NCBI GenBank assembly: GCA_016169945.1
Contig: JADLSH010000035.1
Span: 620,001 to 684,000 of the forward strand
Direction of reading: 5' to 3'
Source: Trachythela sp. YZ-2020
Lineage: Eukaryota; Cnidaria; Anthozoa; Malacalcyonacea; Clavulariidae
Length of the DNA stretch: 64,000 nucleotides
Part shown: piece after piece, positions 9,437 through 21,270 of the stretch
Layout: each line of letters begins with the position of its first letter
Numbering within the stretch: the first letter of the stretch is position 1
Notes under the pieces: generated by a model
What the model saw: the letters and a program-made list of their open reading frames with translations, nothing else
The model's database searches: none
Told to the model about the DNA's origin: nothing
Made by a program: the position numbers and the translations under genes

Positions 9437-10431
9437 GGTACAGCAGTCGGAACTTCAACATGATCGTTCGAAGTAATCTCACTGTTGGGTCCTTCTGACT
9501 GTTGTGGTTTTGTATCTTCGTTGACAGGAAGGGTTGTAGATGGAGTAGTATCTATCTTTGGCGATTTTAATGGGATTTGAGTTCGGGACTCTTCAGGATA
9601 TTCTTCAACCGGTGGAACCTCGAACGAATCATTCTCATCACTTGATACTGCTGAGGGTAATTTCTTGAAAAATGATGAATTCCTTGTGACAGTGGTGTCT
9701 GCATTCTTGGCAGTAATCATGCTACCTTTCGTTCCAACCACCGTCATTGGATTGGGATTGTAAACTGTGGCTCCTTTGCTCATGGTAAAAGGACGCTTTA
9801 CTAACACCGAATCGCCAACAGAGATGTTGCAGGGCTTACATAATACTTCTTGTCAGCATACGACTTCATCTTTCTCTTCTGACACGAATCACGTTGACGA
9901 ATAATTTCTGGAACAGGATCAACACTGTCAGTTTGTGGAATCTTGTTGCGGACAGTGCGTTTCATCAATAACACACTAGGAGCTACACCAGTGGTTGTAT
10001 GAGGAGTTGTTCGATAGTTGCGTAGAAATGCTTGTAATTCTTTCCTCCAGTTCTTTCCTTCAGTCTTTGCAGCCTTGACGCACTTCTTTAATGTCTTGAC
10101 AAACCTTTCCACCTCACCATTGGCCCGAGGCCAAAACGGAGTCACTTTCCGATGTTTAAAACCAAGTATCTAAGCGAATTTTGTAAGTTGATGACACTGG
10201 TTCAACCAACGGGAATGTTGAATAGTCATCAATCAGCAGAAGAACAGTTTCTCCATTTATCGATGCGAAGTCAATACTTACTTCGTCGAATGGGTTGTCG
10301 GGTAATACAGACATTTTCAGCGGCTCTCTGGTATAGATCGTTGTCACAACTTGACATGGTAAGCAGGCTTTTATCTTGTTTTCCACCATCTTGTCCATGC
10401 ATGGGGACCATACTTTCTCACGCAATAGAGC
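9437..10431 (-). pseudogene. Gypsy-1 integrase core and C-terminal extension
   Basis: After the Harbinger insert the minus strand reads LREKVW and CLPCQ (end of the zinc-binding domain), then SIDFA and LLIDDYS of the core. Next comes KHRKVTPFWPRANGEVERF with the catalytic Glu. The segment that normally contains the second Asp (SDNG...) is missing, with a frame change and TAG near 10,165-10,180, so the D,D,E triad is incomplete. A basic stretch (SYADKK), an SH3-like segment (VLVKRPFTMSKG) and an acidic, Pro/Thr-rich tail follow. The tail ends abruptly at about 9437, where sequence switches to an inverted LTR piece. The family infers strand transfer; this copy cannot perform it. Confidence 0.75.
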
Positions 10432-10444
10432 TTTACGCCTGTAT

Positions 10445-10560
10445 TCTAAAAGCTCACTCACACTCACACTTGAGTGGGACTCAAGTGAGATGCACTCAAG
10501 TGGAACTGAAGTGTGAGTGAGAGTGGAGTATGAGTGTGAGTGTCCACTCAACGAGGGAGC
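10445..10560. repeat. Subterminal GAGTG/CACTC array of Harbinger
   Basis: At least ten copies of cactc or gagtg occur in both orientations here, with a matching array at 12,845-13,015. Such arrays are the usual candidates for binding by the element's own Myb-like protein and transposase; that role is inferred. Confidence 0.6.
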
Positions 10561-10727
10561 ACTCACCCTTGAAAATATTAGGCAGATTTGTATTCAAAGA
10601 GCTCGCTCGAGTGTGACTTGCTGGAGTGTTAGTTTAACGTTGAATATTGATGAGGTTTTGAAGTATGTAACATAAGCATGTTGTGGAATCATCAATTGCA
10701 TTCGTACGTCGTTGCCGCAGGGACAAG

Positions 10728-11551
10728 ATGACTGAAAGTAGACAATATTTTTCAATATTGGAAAAGTCGATTATTACAGAATTAGTGCGAAAGCACAAAG
10801 ATATTTTGGAAAATAAAAGGAATGATTACAGAACGATACACCAAAAAAACCGTGTGTGGACAGCTCTATCAGAAGAGTTTAATTCCCAGTCAGGTGTGAC
10901 GAAGAGAGATTCTCGGCAATTAAAAAAGTGTTGGGAAAATATAAAGTCCCGTGCGAAGAAACAAATTGCGAAAGAGAAGAGAGAAAGTAAATTAACTGGC
11001 GGCGGTCCTGCATCATCCAAACAAGACGACGAAGCTGCTGCTGTTTCTTCGATTATTCCAGCTCAGATTGACAGCCTGAATAACCCTTTTGATGACGATA
11101 ATTGTGAAATAGGTACGACAATGGTAGTTGCTAAATACTATTTAGGTGATTTATAATGCAATAATTGGATCAAATAGTTTTCCTATTCTGCACATCAACA
11201 CAAGTCATGCTAAATCAATATCCCGAACATAACATGTGAATTATTTTATGTGGTGGTTATTGTATAGAAATCGAAGATGATGAAACTGAGTCATTGGCGA
11301 CAACTACAGACAGTGCACCAAACAAAAGCGAAATGCAGCCATCTGTCGTCGAGGCTGCCTTATCCTCGTCATTTACGAAGAAATCACAACTATCCGAGGC
11401 CCAAGCACGATGTTTAGATTTACAAACCCAACAGCATGAAGCGGAAATGGAGCCCCTGATTGTAAAGAAAGAAAATACAATAATAGAACACAAAAGGAAA
11501 ATGGAAGTGCTAGACGCGGAACTTGCATATTGGGAAACAATGAAGCCATAA
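10728..11551 (+). CDS. Harbinger Myb/SANT-like DNA-binding protein, intact
   Basis: Two exons (10,728-11,112 and 11,268-11,551) join in phase 1 to 222 residues with a normal gtacga donor and tgtatag acceptor. Residues about 8-90 form a Myb/SANT-like trihelix domain (LEKSIITELVRKHKDILEN, RVWTALSEEFNSQ, RQLKKCWENIKSRAKK). The C-terminal 80 residues are charged and probably coiled coil (KKENTIIEHKRKMEVLDAEL). In PIF/Harbinger elements this protein helps the nuclease enter the nucleus and bind transposon ends. No stop or frameshift is seen, unlike its partner gene. The ATG chosen is the first in frame after the upstream non-ATG part; AATAAA follows at 11,628-11,633. Confidence 0.85.
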
Positions 11552-11627
11552 AAAACACACAGGAGCAACAACCGAGACCAAACACACGCGCTGGGAAGCG
11601 AAACTAATCACATTAATAACCTCTGTC

Positions 11628-11633
11628 AATAAA
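11628..11633 (+). terminator. Poly(A) signal of the Harbinger Myb-like gene
   Basis: AATAAA lies 77 bp after the stop at 11,549-11,551; a reverse-strand AATAAA at 11,722-11,727 would serve the convergent transposase gene. Confidence 0.6.
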
Positions 11634-11757
11634 ATACACAATGAATATACGAGTGTATTTTATTTTGTTTGCATGTTCTTGTCAATATAAAGTTGTTTAA
11701 TATGAGAATATATATAATATATTTATTGTGTTGTGAAATTGAATAATTATTCATAAT

Positions 11758-12794
11758 TTATGTGAAATGTTGCATTATCAGCGCTTCGCGAACAGCATTT
11801 CCCAAAACCCGTTCACCAGCATGAATATCATTCACTTCTTCCTCGTCAGCCGGCAAATGTTCTGCTTCATCCATAGGGTCATTTCGGCTTCTTATAAAGT
11901 TGAACAACACAGCTGTAGCGACAATGATAGTTAGCGTCGTTTGCAGTTTTGTGCGAATGGTCGTTGCTAAGCATGGGAACAACCTCTTCCATGTGCCAAA
12001 CATCCTCTCCACGGTATTTCGTGTTCGTATTTGAGCCACATTATAATTGCGTTGTGGTCGGGTCTGCGGATCACGTATTGGCGTCATGAGATATTGGCGG
12101 CATGGGTAACCACTATCACCAAGTAACATGCCAGGGATATCACCACGTTCGAACTATGCACATAGTCGACTGTTATCGAAAATTCTGGCGTCATGGACGC
12201 TACCATGCCACCGAGCAACAATGTTTAAAATTTTTAAATTTGGTCCGCAAACAGCTTGAACGTTTATGGAAAAAATCCTTTCCGATTTCGAAAGAGTTCA
12301 GCATTCTCGCCCCCAGGGCTTTGTATTTTGATGTGTGTACAATCAATTGCACCCACAACACTGGGAAATGCACAGATTCTCCAGAAATCCAGTTTGAGTT
12401 GCTGCAGCATGTCACCATCAGGAAATGTAATGTAAATATTCTTTAAGTGTGCGATTGCCTCGGATACACGTTTTATAATCCGACTTGCTGATGGCTGCGA
12501 AATTTCGCACAGGTCTCCGCATGCAAGCTGAAATGTTCCCGTGGCGTAAAACCGTAGCGTTAATAAAAGTTGAATATCAGCTGGAATGGGTTTTCCTCTG
12601 TCGTTTTGTGCAGATATGTCTGGCCTGATTATTTCCATTAACTAGCGAAATGCTGCCTTAGTCAATCGGTATCTGTTCCGAAATTGCTCCTCGTCATATT
12701 TGCCATAATCAAAGAGATATGGGTTCCGTCTATTTCTGTTGTTTGGTACAATATTATTCAAACATTCTAACCTATTTAGCCACCTATCCGCCAT
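11758..12794 (-). pseudogene. Harbinger DDE transposase (HARBI1-like), broken
   Basis: From the ATG at 12,794 the product reads a helical N-terminus (EEQFRNRYRLTKAAFR), then LTLRFYATGTFQ and ISQPSASRII (HTH), then GAIDCTHI with the first catalytic Asp. NRKG, LLGDSGYP with the second Asp, and NTVERMFG with the Glu follow, the HARBI1/DDE_Tnp_4 order. Three lesions are visible: an in-frame TAG right after TKAAFR (about 12,644), a frameshift in a T run near 12,268, and an in-frame TAG before FERGDIP (about 12,150). The length without them, about 340 residues, is normal for the family. The gene is convergent with the intact Myb-like gene. Confidence 0.85.
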
Positions 12795-13032
12795 GTTGGT
12801 ATGATTATGTAAAGTTGAGTGCTGCTCAAGGGACGTATACCTCTCACTCACACTTCACTCAAAATCTGAGCTTCACTTGAGTGTGAGTGGTGTCTTTGAA
12901 TAGTTGGAGTGTGAGTGTAGCATTATATTATGTGAGTGTGAGTGGACACTCATTGAGTGGTGAGTTGCACTCATTGAGAATGAGCGTCCACTCATTGAGT
13001 GTGAGTGTGAGTGAGCTTTTAGAATACGGGCC

Positions 13033-14081
13033 TTAGTCTTGACCATTCCAAGATGTCCTTCGTGAGCGATGTTGACAATCCGTTCCTGTAGAAATGCAGG
13101 CACAATAATGCGATTTGCCTTCAGAAGTAGAGAATCGGTGCAAGTCAACTGTTCTTTGACCTTTTCTACCGAGAAAGCTCGGATAGAGATATGTTCAGTG
13201 GTGCTTTATGCCAGGAACCAGACTTAACAGCAGACATAACAGCTTGAAGCGTTGGATCATTTGCAACAACTGACTCTATCTCGAATAACGTTACTGCTTT
13301 CGGCACGGCATTCTTTGCAACATAAGCGATGTGCTCTTCAGCTTCATCTTCGTACTTCCGAGATTCCGAGATTCCGGATCCCTATATATAATTGGGTGCC
13401 TTGAAGGGTAATCGGCTGGATTTTCAGCACCGGAACGATACTCTACTGTGAAACGGTAATGCTGTAAATCCAATAACCAACGCTCGATCCTGGATGATGG
13501 TTTGGATGATGGATTATTGAACAACGTCACGAGAGGCTTGTGATCCGTGATGACTTTGAAGTCCGTTCCATATACAAACAGATGAAATCGCTTGATCGCC
13601 CAATAGATTGACAAAGCTTCACGATCAATCTGAGGATATCTCGCTTGGGTGGGAGTAAGTGGACAACTTGCGTAGTATAATGGTGTTGCTTCCTTTGTAG
13701 ACGGGTCTTCCTGGGTGAGGACAGCACCGAGACCAACAGGACTACCATCAACGAATAAGGATGTCGATTTCTCAGGATTGAAGTAAGCAAGGGTGGTCTT
13801 CGTTGACAACGCCGCTTTCAAGGACTCAAACAACGACTGTTCCTCTTCCGTCCACCGCCATTTTACTCCGGAGCATGTAACCTGACGAAGAGGTCTAGTA
13901 ATCACTGCAAAATCTTTGATGAATCTTGAACAGAATGCTGCAGAGCTTAGCAAACTGCGCACTTCTGACACATTGGTTGGAGGAGCAACGAGTTGGAGGG
14001 CCTCAACTTTTTTTGGATCAGGTGACATTCCTTTCTCTGAAAACACGTGACCAAAAAAGAGCATGGTGGAAACGCGAAAAA
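13033..14081 (-). pseudogene. Gypsy-1 RT palm/thumb end, RNase H and integrase zinc-binding domain
   Basis: The minus strand from 14,081 reads MLFFGHVFSEKG (RT connection), then RNase H with FVDGSPVGLGAVLTQ, DREALSIYWAIKRF and VITDHKPL, giving the usual Asp-Glu-Asp residues, and ERWLLDLQHYRF. Downstream, after a frame change near 13,290, LTCTDSLLLKANRIIVP and AHEGHLGMVKTKA form the H2C2 zinc-binding start, cut by the Harbinger insertion. RNase H degrades the RNA template during reverse transcription. A T-run indel next to the hAT target site also shifts the frame. Confidence 0.8.
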
Positions 14082-14926
14082 CTGACACTCAGGGGCGTCG
14101 TTAGAAGGTGGGTGTGGGGGGTTGGAACACGCCCCCATTAATCACGGAGTCGGAAAATTTAGGCTTGACTCGGGTATAAATCTGTAAATAAGTGGCTATT
14201 TTTGATGTTTGACCAGTTCAAAAACGCTCTGAGAAACTGCAAAATACCAGCTATGTTTACAGTATGTCCTTTGGCCATTGAAAACAATTATGGGAGAAGA
14301 AATTTGACAACTCCTTGGCGTCTTTTGACTTTCTCCATCAAACACTTCGCCATTTTGTTTTCGGCAAGCTCGCTAGCGCTCGGCGTTCAATCGCAATTCT
14401 TTCGCACATGCCGGTGACGACATTGATGTAGGACAGCGGAGATTCGCATTAATTTTCAAAGATGGCGATTTATTATAATATTAACTGTAAATATGCAAAT
14501 ATGAAGACTACAAAGGTCAAGATCAGGTAAGAAACAAGACAAATAGCATTCTGCTGTGTTCCCCTTGCATGGAATCCACCCTGGGCTCTATTTCATATCA
14601 TATTTATCATATTAAATTGACTTTAATTAAAACAAGTTGACTTTTGCGTAAACCTCTGTCTGTGGTTTGGACAGTAAAATATATATTTTATTAGTGTACA
14701 TATTATATATATAAAGTGTCCGATTTGTTTAATGTTTTAGTAACATATATAATTTCCATACTTATATAGATAGTCGCAGTTTTAGGAAATTCAAGCCCGT
14801 GATCAAAACTGCTGATTTTGCGAGACCACGCGCTAAACCGCTGGCTGTCTCGTATCTCTGCCAGGTGAAATATACATTGATTACGGTAGTGAAAATTTAA
14901 GAATGTATACGTGATGGAAAAGGCAA

Positions 14927-17492
14927 ATGTTTCACTTTCACGTAAAGTCTGAAAAAGATGAATCACGTACATGTAGCTGGTTGACATGTGCAGGAAAACT
15001 TTCGTATCTCGTACAAGATTTGAAACTGGCATCTGATTTACTTGAAGGAGTGAGGGGAGAAAACTGTCCGTTGATTGACGTTTTCTTGACAAATGCAGAA
15101 GAAATTACCCGAAAAATATCACAAACTGCTCATAAAGTAAATGAAACGTGCACCATATTGTTGAAAGAAATTGACGAAAAGAAGAAAGAAACTGGTGATG
15201 ACCAGTCTGTAATTGCATCCACACATTCTCATGATCCAAGTGATAGAGACAAAATAACAACCACCAGCGATAAAAAGTACATAATGAAACTTGGACCACA
15301 CCAGCCCAAACTAAGCGTTTTCCCCCGCAACAATGATATTCCAGCCAAGAAGCAATGCCGTTTTTCGCCACAATGGTACAGTGCTTTCCCTCATCTTGAA
15401 TACAGCATTATTCAGGACGGTGCATTCTGTTTTGTATGCTCTTTGTTTCCCTCCGGACCTGGCAGAGAAATGGCAGACAATGCATGGTCTTCGGTCGGTG
15501 TGTGGACATGGCACAAGATGAGCAGTCGCGGAGCGAAGGGGAAAGGTAAAACCGGTAAACTTGTTCAACATTTTAGTTCGAAAGCTCACAAGGCGGCACT
15601 TGCAGATTTCTACGCCTTTGGTACAGACTCGTCAAACGTGGATATGCTACTTGACAAGGAAAAGCGTGTCAATGCTATTCAAGAGAAGGAAATCCAACTG
15701 ACGAATGAAGGGGCCGCATTTGTTTTGTTGGACGTTTCTAGAACTCTTGCTCGCCAGGGTTTAGCTTTTCGAGGATCGTCCACTCATGAGCAAGGCGAAG
15801 TTGACGGCAATATTTACCAGATCGTCCAACTTGTGTCAAGGCATTGCCCGCGTCTCAAGAAGTGGCTGAGCGAGGCTCGCTTGCGTCGTTATCACGTAAC
15901 CTATATGAGTCCAGCATCACAAAATGAAATGGTTGAGATTTTGGCAAGCAGTGTTCGATCCAAAGTGCAACAAGAAGTTAACGACTCAGCGATGTATTCT
16001 GTTATGGCGGATACAACTCCAGATACGTCAAGGAAAGATCGACTTGCTGCCGCGGTGAGGTATGTAAAAGAAGATAGTTGCACTTATGCTGTTAAAGAAC
16101 GCCTGCTTGAGATTAAAGAAACCACTGACAAAACGGGGATTGGACAAGCCAACGACATCATCGAATCGCTGGAAGATAACGGTTTGGCAACTTCTAACTT
16201 GGTTTTTCAGTCGTACGACTTCGCCTCCAACATGTCTGGTCGGTACCATGGGGCGTAGGCTGAGATAGAAAGGAAATTACAGAGAAAGGTTCCCTATATA
16301 CCTTGTCAAGCACACAGAACTTACACTGTAGTGGAGCACGCTTGTGAAAGTAGCCTGGTAATACAACATTTCAACTTTTCAACATCTTGCAAGAACTATA
16401 CGTGTTCTTTTCCGGCAGTACAAAACGTCACGCAATGTTTGCTAAACATCTCGAGCCCATCGAAAACAGTCTTCAACAAAGAAATCTTTCTAAAACAAGA
16501 TGGAGTGCACGATCAGAGTCAATCAAAGCTGTGTGGGCATCTCTGGAAGCTATTATCGATGCTTTAGAAGAAGTTACTCAATCGACAGCGGTAACAAAAG
16601 AAAAGGCATCTGCGTCCGCCCTCGGAAAGAAAGTGAAGAACTTCGATTTCATAGCCTGTCTCATGTTCATGAAAAACATCATGATGAAAACGAAAATTCT
16701 TACTGATGAGCTTCAGCGAGAAGAGTTGAATATCATTGAAGCTCTTGAGATAACAAAGGCCACGATAAAGTCTCTGGAAAGAATTAATCTCGACGAGATG
16801 GAAATAAATTCCCAGGTAGTAGCTGCGATAGCGTACTCGGAGAAGCTTGATGTTGATGCTCAGGCAGATTTTGCAAGACATCACAGAATACGGCGTCCTC
16901 CAAGGCGTTAGATGACAATCCTGAGACAACAGCTGTTTTTGGCCTGCATCAATTCTTTCGGAAAGAGTTCAAGTGTGTTTTGGATGCCCTAGTAATGCAA
17001 CTGAAAGAGAAGATTCAGGCAACACTTGATATCATTGCACCATTATCGCGCACGTTACAGATCCCAATCATCCTATTGCAGGAACCATCTCCATCAGATA
17101 GAAAGACTGTAGCAGAAATGATTCCTAATGATGTCGATGATGACGTCTTAGCAGCCGAACTTGAAGTCTTCGCCAACATTTTGTGCAACAAACAACTGTC
17201 AAATCCAGACAAACTAGACAGTGGAGACAAAGTTATCCAATTCGCCTATGATCATCGCAGTGCTCTACCTCTAACATGGAAATTATATAAGTTGATGTTA
17301 ACAGCGCCTATCTCCGTAGCAAAGGACGAGAGGACATTCAGCCACCTGAAATTTGTGAAAGATGTTTATTGCTCAACAATGGCAGACAAGAGGTTGGATA
17401 ATTTGATGATCTTAAACTGTGAAAAGGATTTAACAGATGCGTTAGACATGAAAAACGCATTGAACATTTGGGCTTCAAGACCAAGGCGTTAA
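14927..17492 (+). pseudogene. hAT transposase (ZMYM/TTF zinc-finger type), broken
   Basis: The ATG at 14,927 opens a frame with a coiled N-terminus, then a TTF-type zinc finger (CRFSPQWYSAFPHLEYS, GAFCFVCSLFPS, HFSSKAHKAAL). The RNase H-like core with ADTTPDTSRKDRL (first Asp) follows. The C-terminus carries the hAT dimerisation signature (PISVAKDERTFSHLKFVKD, MADKRLDNLMIL). The frame is interrupted by TAG at 16,256-16,258, a change near 16,375 (a small ttcaac duplication) and another near 16,880. Total coding length, about 850 residues, suits this hAT group. It would have cut and pasted the surrounding element; this copy cannot. Confidence 0.85.
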
Positions 17493-17564
17493 CGAGAGGA
17501 CATTCAGCCACCTGAAATTTGTGAACGTTTATCGCTCAACAATGGCAAACAAGAGGTTGGATAA
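17331..17564 (+). repeat. Partial tandem duplication of the hAT transposase C-terminus
   Basis: About 70 bp (gaggacattcagccacctga through aagaggttggataa) at 17,331-17,402 recur at 17,496-17,564 with a short deletion and a few changes, directly after the transposase stop codon. Confidence 0.75.
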
Positions 17565-20500
17565 ACATAAATGATAAGAACTAAAATATTATTGAAATAT
17601 TACTGATTTACGGATTATCCTTTCAACTATGTGTCAACATGACACCATAACACACTATGCCAGCCATACAGCTGTATTCAAAAAGCTCAATAACGCTCAC
17701 ACTTTAAACCAGATGAGTGCAGAGTGCAACTACTACCCCCACCAAAAAAAAAGAAACAATTGAATTACTGAGAAGGGTTTCAATCGAAAGAAAATAGGTG
17801 GACGGTGGACCTGCTATATTCTTTAACATTATGCATTCTCAAAATCAATTAATTAGCTTCAATTCGGAAAAAACGTTGACTCATGTAGTGAGTGTTAGTG
17901 AGTTTTTTTAATGCAGGCGATAATCTCATATACTAATATAGTCTGATCGCGGTCCGGTTAAATTCTTCATCAAAGGAGACGCTAAGAACTTAATTATAGC
18001 AGTGTATGATGTACAGTATAGTTTTATTAATGTATTCATATTAAGAGGAGATTTTTTAGTAAATCGAGAAACTCGCGCTCAAAAATACCGTGATCCTTTG
18101 CACGAAGGAATTTGCTGCGTTTTGCACAATGGCGGGTGTAATGTTGAGTTCGATGAGTTGGCGTCTAAATTTTTGGGCGAAAACTGCTCATATTTAAAAA
18201 GAAATACTTCTGATGAAGTCTTCATAACACTATTAGTATGTCCGAAGTTTGTACAAGGTTTCCACAGTGATTAACGAATGAAACAGGTTCTTTCAATCCG
18301 TGAAGGAGTGATGTTCTACAACAGAAGACTCCCAGGTATGACAACTTTTCCTACTCTGTTTTTACATTATACTATCTTATTTCATATCAAATTTCTTTTA
18401 AAAATACAGTATTTGACTAGAATATGTAGCTCTGTTAAACTAGTCACGTCTCTGTAACTTGATGATCTATCAGCGTTCATTTACCTTTCGAAAGTATTTT
18501 GTTTTGGTTTCTTATCATTGTCTTATCGATTCCATGATTGTTTTATTCATTTTCACATAATATTTTGTAATAAACCTTAGTTATTTTCTTATATTTACTG
18601 AACTATGGTACTCTCAATACTGTCTAATTAAAATTGACACTTCCTACAAGTGTGATTGAATTAATATTTTCAATATTCTATAATTGTAATTTCAATGACA
18701 TTTGGCTCATTGGCTACTGACTTCTACTTAACTAAAAGTCTATAAAAATCCAAATTTCTAGTAAGATATGTGTCCTCCAGTTGTAAGCTCAAAAATTCAT
18801 TAAGTTAAGGTACTCAAGTTTAAAACTACAGATTTTGAAGGAAATCCAAAGGGAGATCCTCTTGGATATTTTTGTATTTTTGACTTCAGGTCTTCTAATT
18901 TGTTACCATTTAACAAGAAATGATATATCTTGTCATTTTTGCTCTAAAATAGCAAAATTTATTGTTACCATTCGAAATAGATGTACATTAGCTTACAACG
19001 ATCCTAATAGTCGCACTAAAATTGGAAATATAACTGGAAAAAATATTAGCTGAGAAATATTGATATTCTTGTCATGTAATATAGATTGATAATTGCAAAA
19101 TGAGCCTAAAAGGGTTGTCTTGGGTATTCTAATCTGCTAAATATTCTATATAACTATCACGCGCAGGCTAAACTTCTTGTTAATGTAAGATTTAGATATA
19201 ATACTTCAAAATGAGTTTGTTTTGAAAAAAATCGAAGGGGTGGTCCTCGGAAGAATTTTCCAATTTTCATTGGCATTCCTTATTTCTTTGCATGATAATC
19301 TATTAAGGTGGCTCAATGCTGTTTGTTAATCTAGTGCTGGGAAATGTGTATTTGGACTTCTGAAAATCTGTGAATAAGCATTTTTTATTATCTCAAAAAG
19401 TTATCCAACAGTTATCATAGTGTTAGTCCATGTTCGAAATTGAATAGAAGGTTGCTATGGCAACAACAACAAGGAGTTGACTATTAATTGATATTTTTAC
19501 AAAATACCACGACGTCTACAAAACAGTTACACTGTACATGGAAAATTATATAATAATCACCCATCAATTTGCAATGTGACCCTGTTTGTTATTATACTAC
19601 TATTCCGAATAGCAATCTGAGATCATATTAACACAAGAAATTCATGCTTAGCTGTAAAATTGTTTTCATAGCACCACAGTATGCAGCATACCTATAGGCC
19701 TACTGTATACCCACTTTAAAAATTAGACTACTATGAGATATACACATGCATGCCATGAGTCTATTCCTGAAAGTCTTTCAGTAATCATTATAGATGAACT
19801 TGCTTTTCTTCTTTTGGACAATTAAATCAGTTTACCCCCCACCCCCACACACAGTCCAGATTATATTTTGCAGTGCAAATTCACCAATGTGATTCCTGAC
19901 AGAATTGATTTAAACTGTTTTCCGGGGTGAACCTGCAAGTTGTCTTGCATATTTATCATACTATTATTCTCTTTAGGTGTTTGAAATTTCATCCTACAAA
20001 GCAAAAGTGATGTGTGAAGAGCTTTATCTATCAACAGTGGTACCACAACTTCCAAGCTGCTACAAATTACTCTCTGTTTATATAAAAAATCAGATTGGTA
20101 GCCTTTAAGAGATTATCTTAGTTTATTGAAAAAGACAATTTCTGTAATAATACTATTTGTTATAATAAATATCAGTTGTCAATTACAGTTGTTGAGAGTT
20201 AGGTGCAATATGGAATCTCACTTGACCATAAAGATTAACTATTACTAAATGAGGAACTATTGATGCATGTTTAGCCAGTGCTTGATTTTGTTAATGAAAA
20301 ATATCACTTGTGTAAATTGAAATAAACATACAAATATTTGCAAGCATTGTTTAGAAATTGGCATTCTATGAAAAGTAGCATCAGAACTCAGCAAGATGAG
20401 AGGCATGGGAGTACACACTGTATAACAGCTACTTTATATCATTTCCAGGTGAAATTTTCAAAGCCTATTTTGCTTAGTCAACATAACAGGAAATTTAATA

Positions 20501-21240
20501 GGAAAATCTAGAGTTCATGGTGCTATGGTGATAGTACTTAATGACAGTTTAGAACTAATCTCTAAGCAGTGTGCTGCAGATTACCCTGGGTGCCAGTTGT
20601 TTTCAGGTTTTTTGACTGCAGATCGAACTTCGTCAAAAGTCAAAACTAAGTAAAATTTTACAAAGTATTAAACGTTAAACACTAAGGAGTTAAACGAAAT
20701 TTCCCACATTTCTATTCACTACTTTCATGATATGCAACGTAAACCAAATTTCCATACATTGGCAGCCTTTTTAGAGCCATATCATTACCCACATATTTCA
20801 ATGTTTCATGTTTGCCCACAACGAACAGCATTAGAAAAACGCAATTACGCATGCATGAATGCGTGATCGCCATTCTTTTGGAACTAACCGATTAAAAACA
20901 ACACAGAATATATCCAGTGTCCCTATAATGTAATATTCTTTCTTGTTGACATCCTCAAATTGTATTTACATCAATATAAATTCGAAGCGAAACACTCATC
21001 CCATACATCTTGTGATTTCCACATTGATTTCCATAGCAACCGGACAATTACGTAATGTAAAAACAAAACCCTGGTTACTAAGTTTTGAGCGTTTTCGACA
21101 AAAAATACGCGAGTTTCTAAAAAATCTCCTCTTAATAGTTCAGGCAGTAAACTTGTTAATAACTTATGTGTTGTTATAGTTATTGCGCAACATTTAGATG
21201 TAACCACTCGGCAAAATTTTCCCTTACACCCCCCCAGTGA
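17565..21240. other. Right part of the hAT element without recognised genes
   Basis: This 3.7 kb is AT-rich. A possible Harbinger-like MITE lies at about 17,670-17,925 (tgtattcaaaaagctcaata at the left, an imperfect inverse at the right). A frame at 18,020-18,271 (LVNRETRAQKYRDPLHEGIC) reads like protein but matches nothing I know. Otherwise nothing is seen. Confidence 0.4.
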
Positions 21241-21270
21241 AATAAGGCTAGCGACGCCGCTGCTGACACT

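Larger units (their letters stand above)
10436..13032. mobile_element. PIF/Harbinger transposon, 3-bp TSD
   Basis: The 2,597-bp insert starts cgcctgtattctaaaagctcac and ends with the inverted form, flanked by TTA at 10,433-10,435 and 13,033-13,035. Subterminal arrays of gagtg/cactc words extend about 130 bp inward at the left end and about 180 bp at the right. Two convergent genes are present, as usual for the superfamily: a Myb-like protein on plus (10,728-11,551) and a DDE nuclease on minus (12,794-11,758). The insertion separates the zinc-binding and core domains of the Gypsy integrase; the flanking Gypsy reading frames agree if the insert and one TTA are disregarded. Confidence 0.9.
14090..21262 (+). 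mobile_element. hAT transposon, 7.17 kb, 8-bp TSD
   Basis: The element begins CAGGGGCGTCGTTAG and ends with the inverse of CAGCGGCGTCGCTAG. It is flanked by CTGACACT at 14,082-14,089 and 21,263-21,270, an 8-bp duplication diagnostic of hAT. The target is Gypsy-1 RT, between LPKCQ and the next RT block. A ZMYM-like transposase gene lies at 14,927-17,492. The 3.7 kb to its right holds no recognisable gene. Confidence 0.9.

Noticed and set aside
14126..14417. Small plus-strand frames at the left end of the hAT
   Set aside because: They run from the inverted end into non-coding sequence and read as no known protein; the transposase starts at 14,927.
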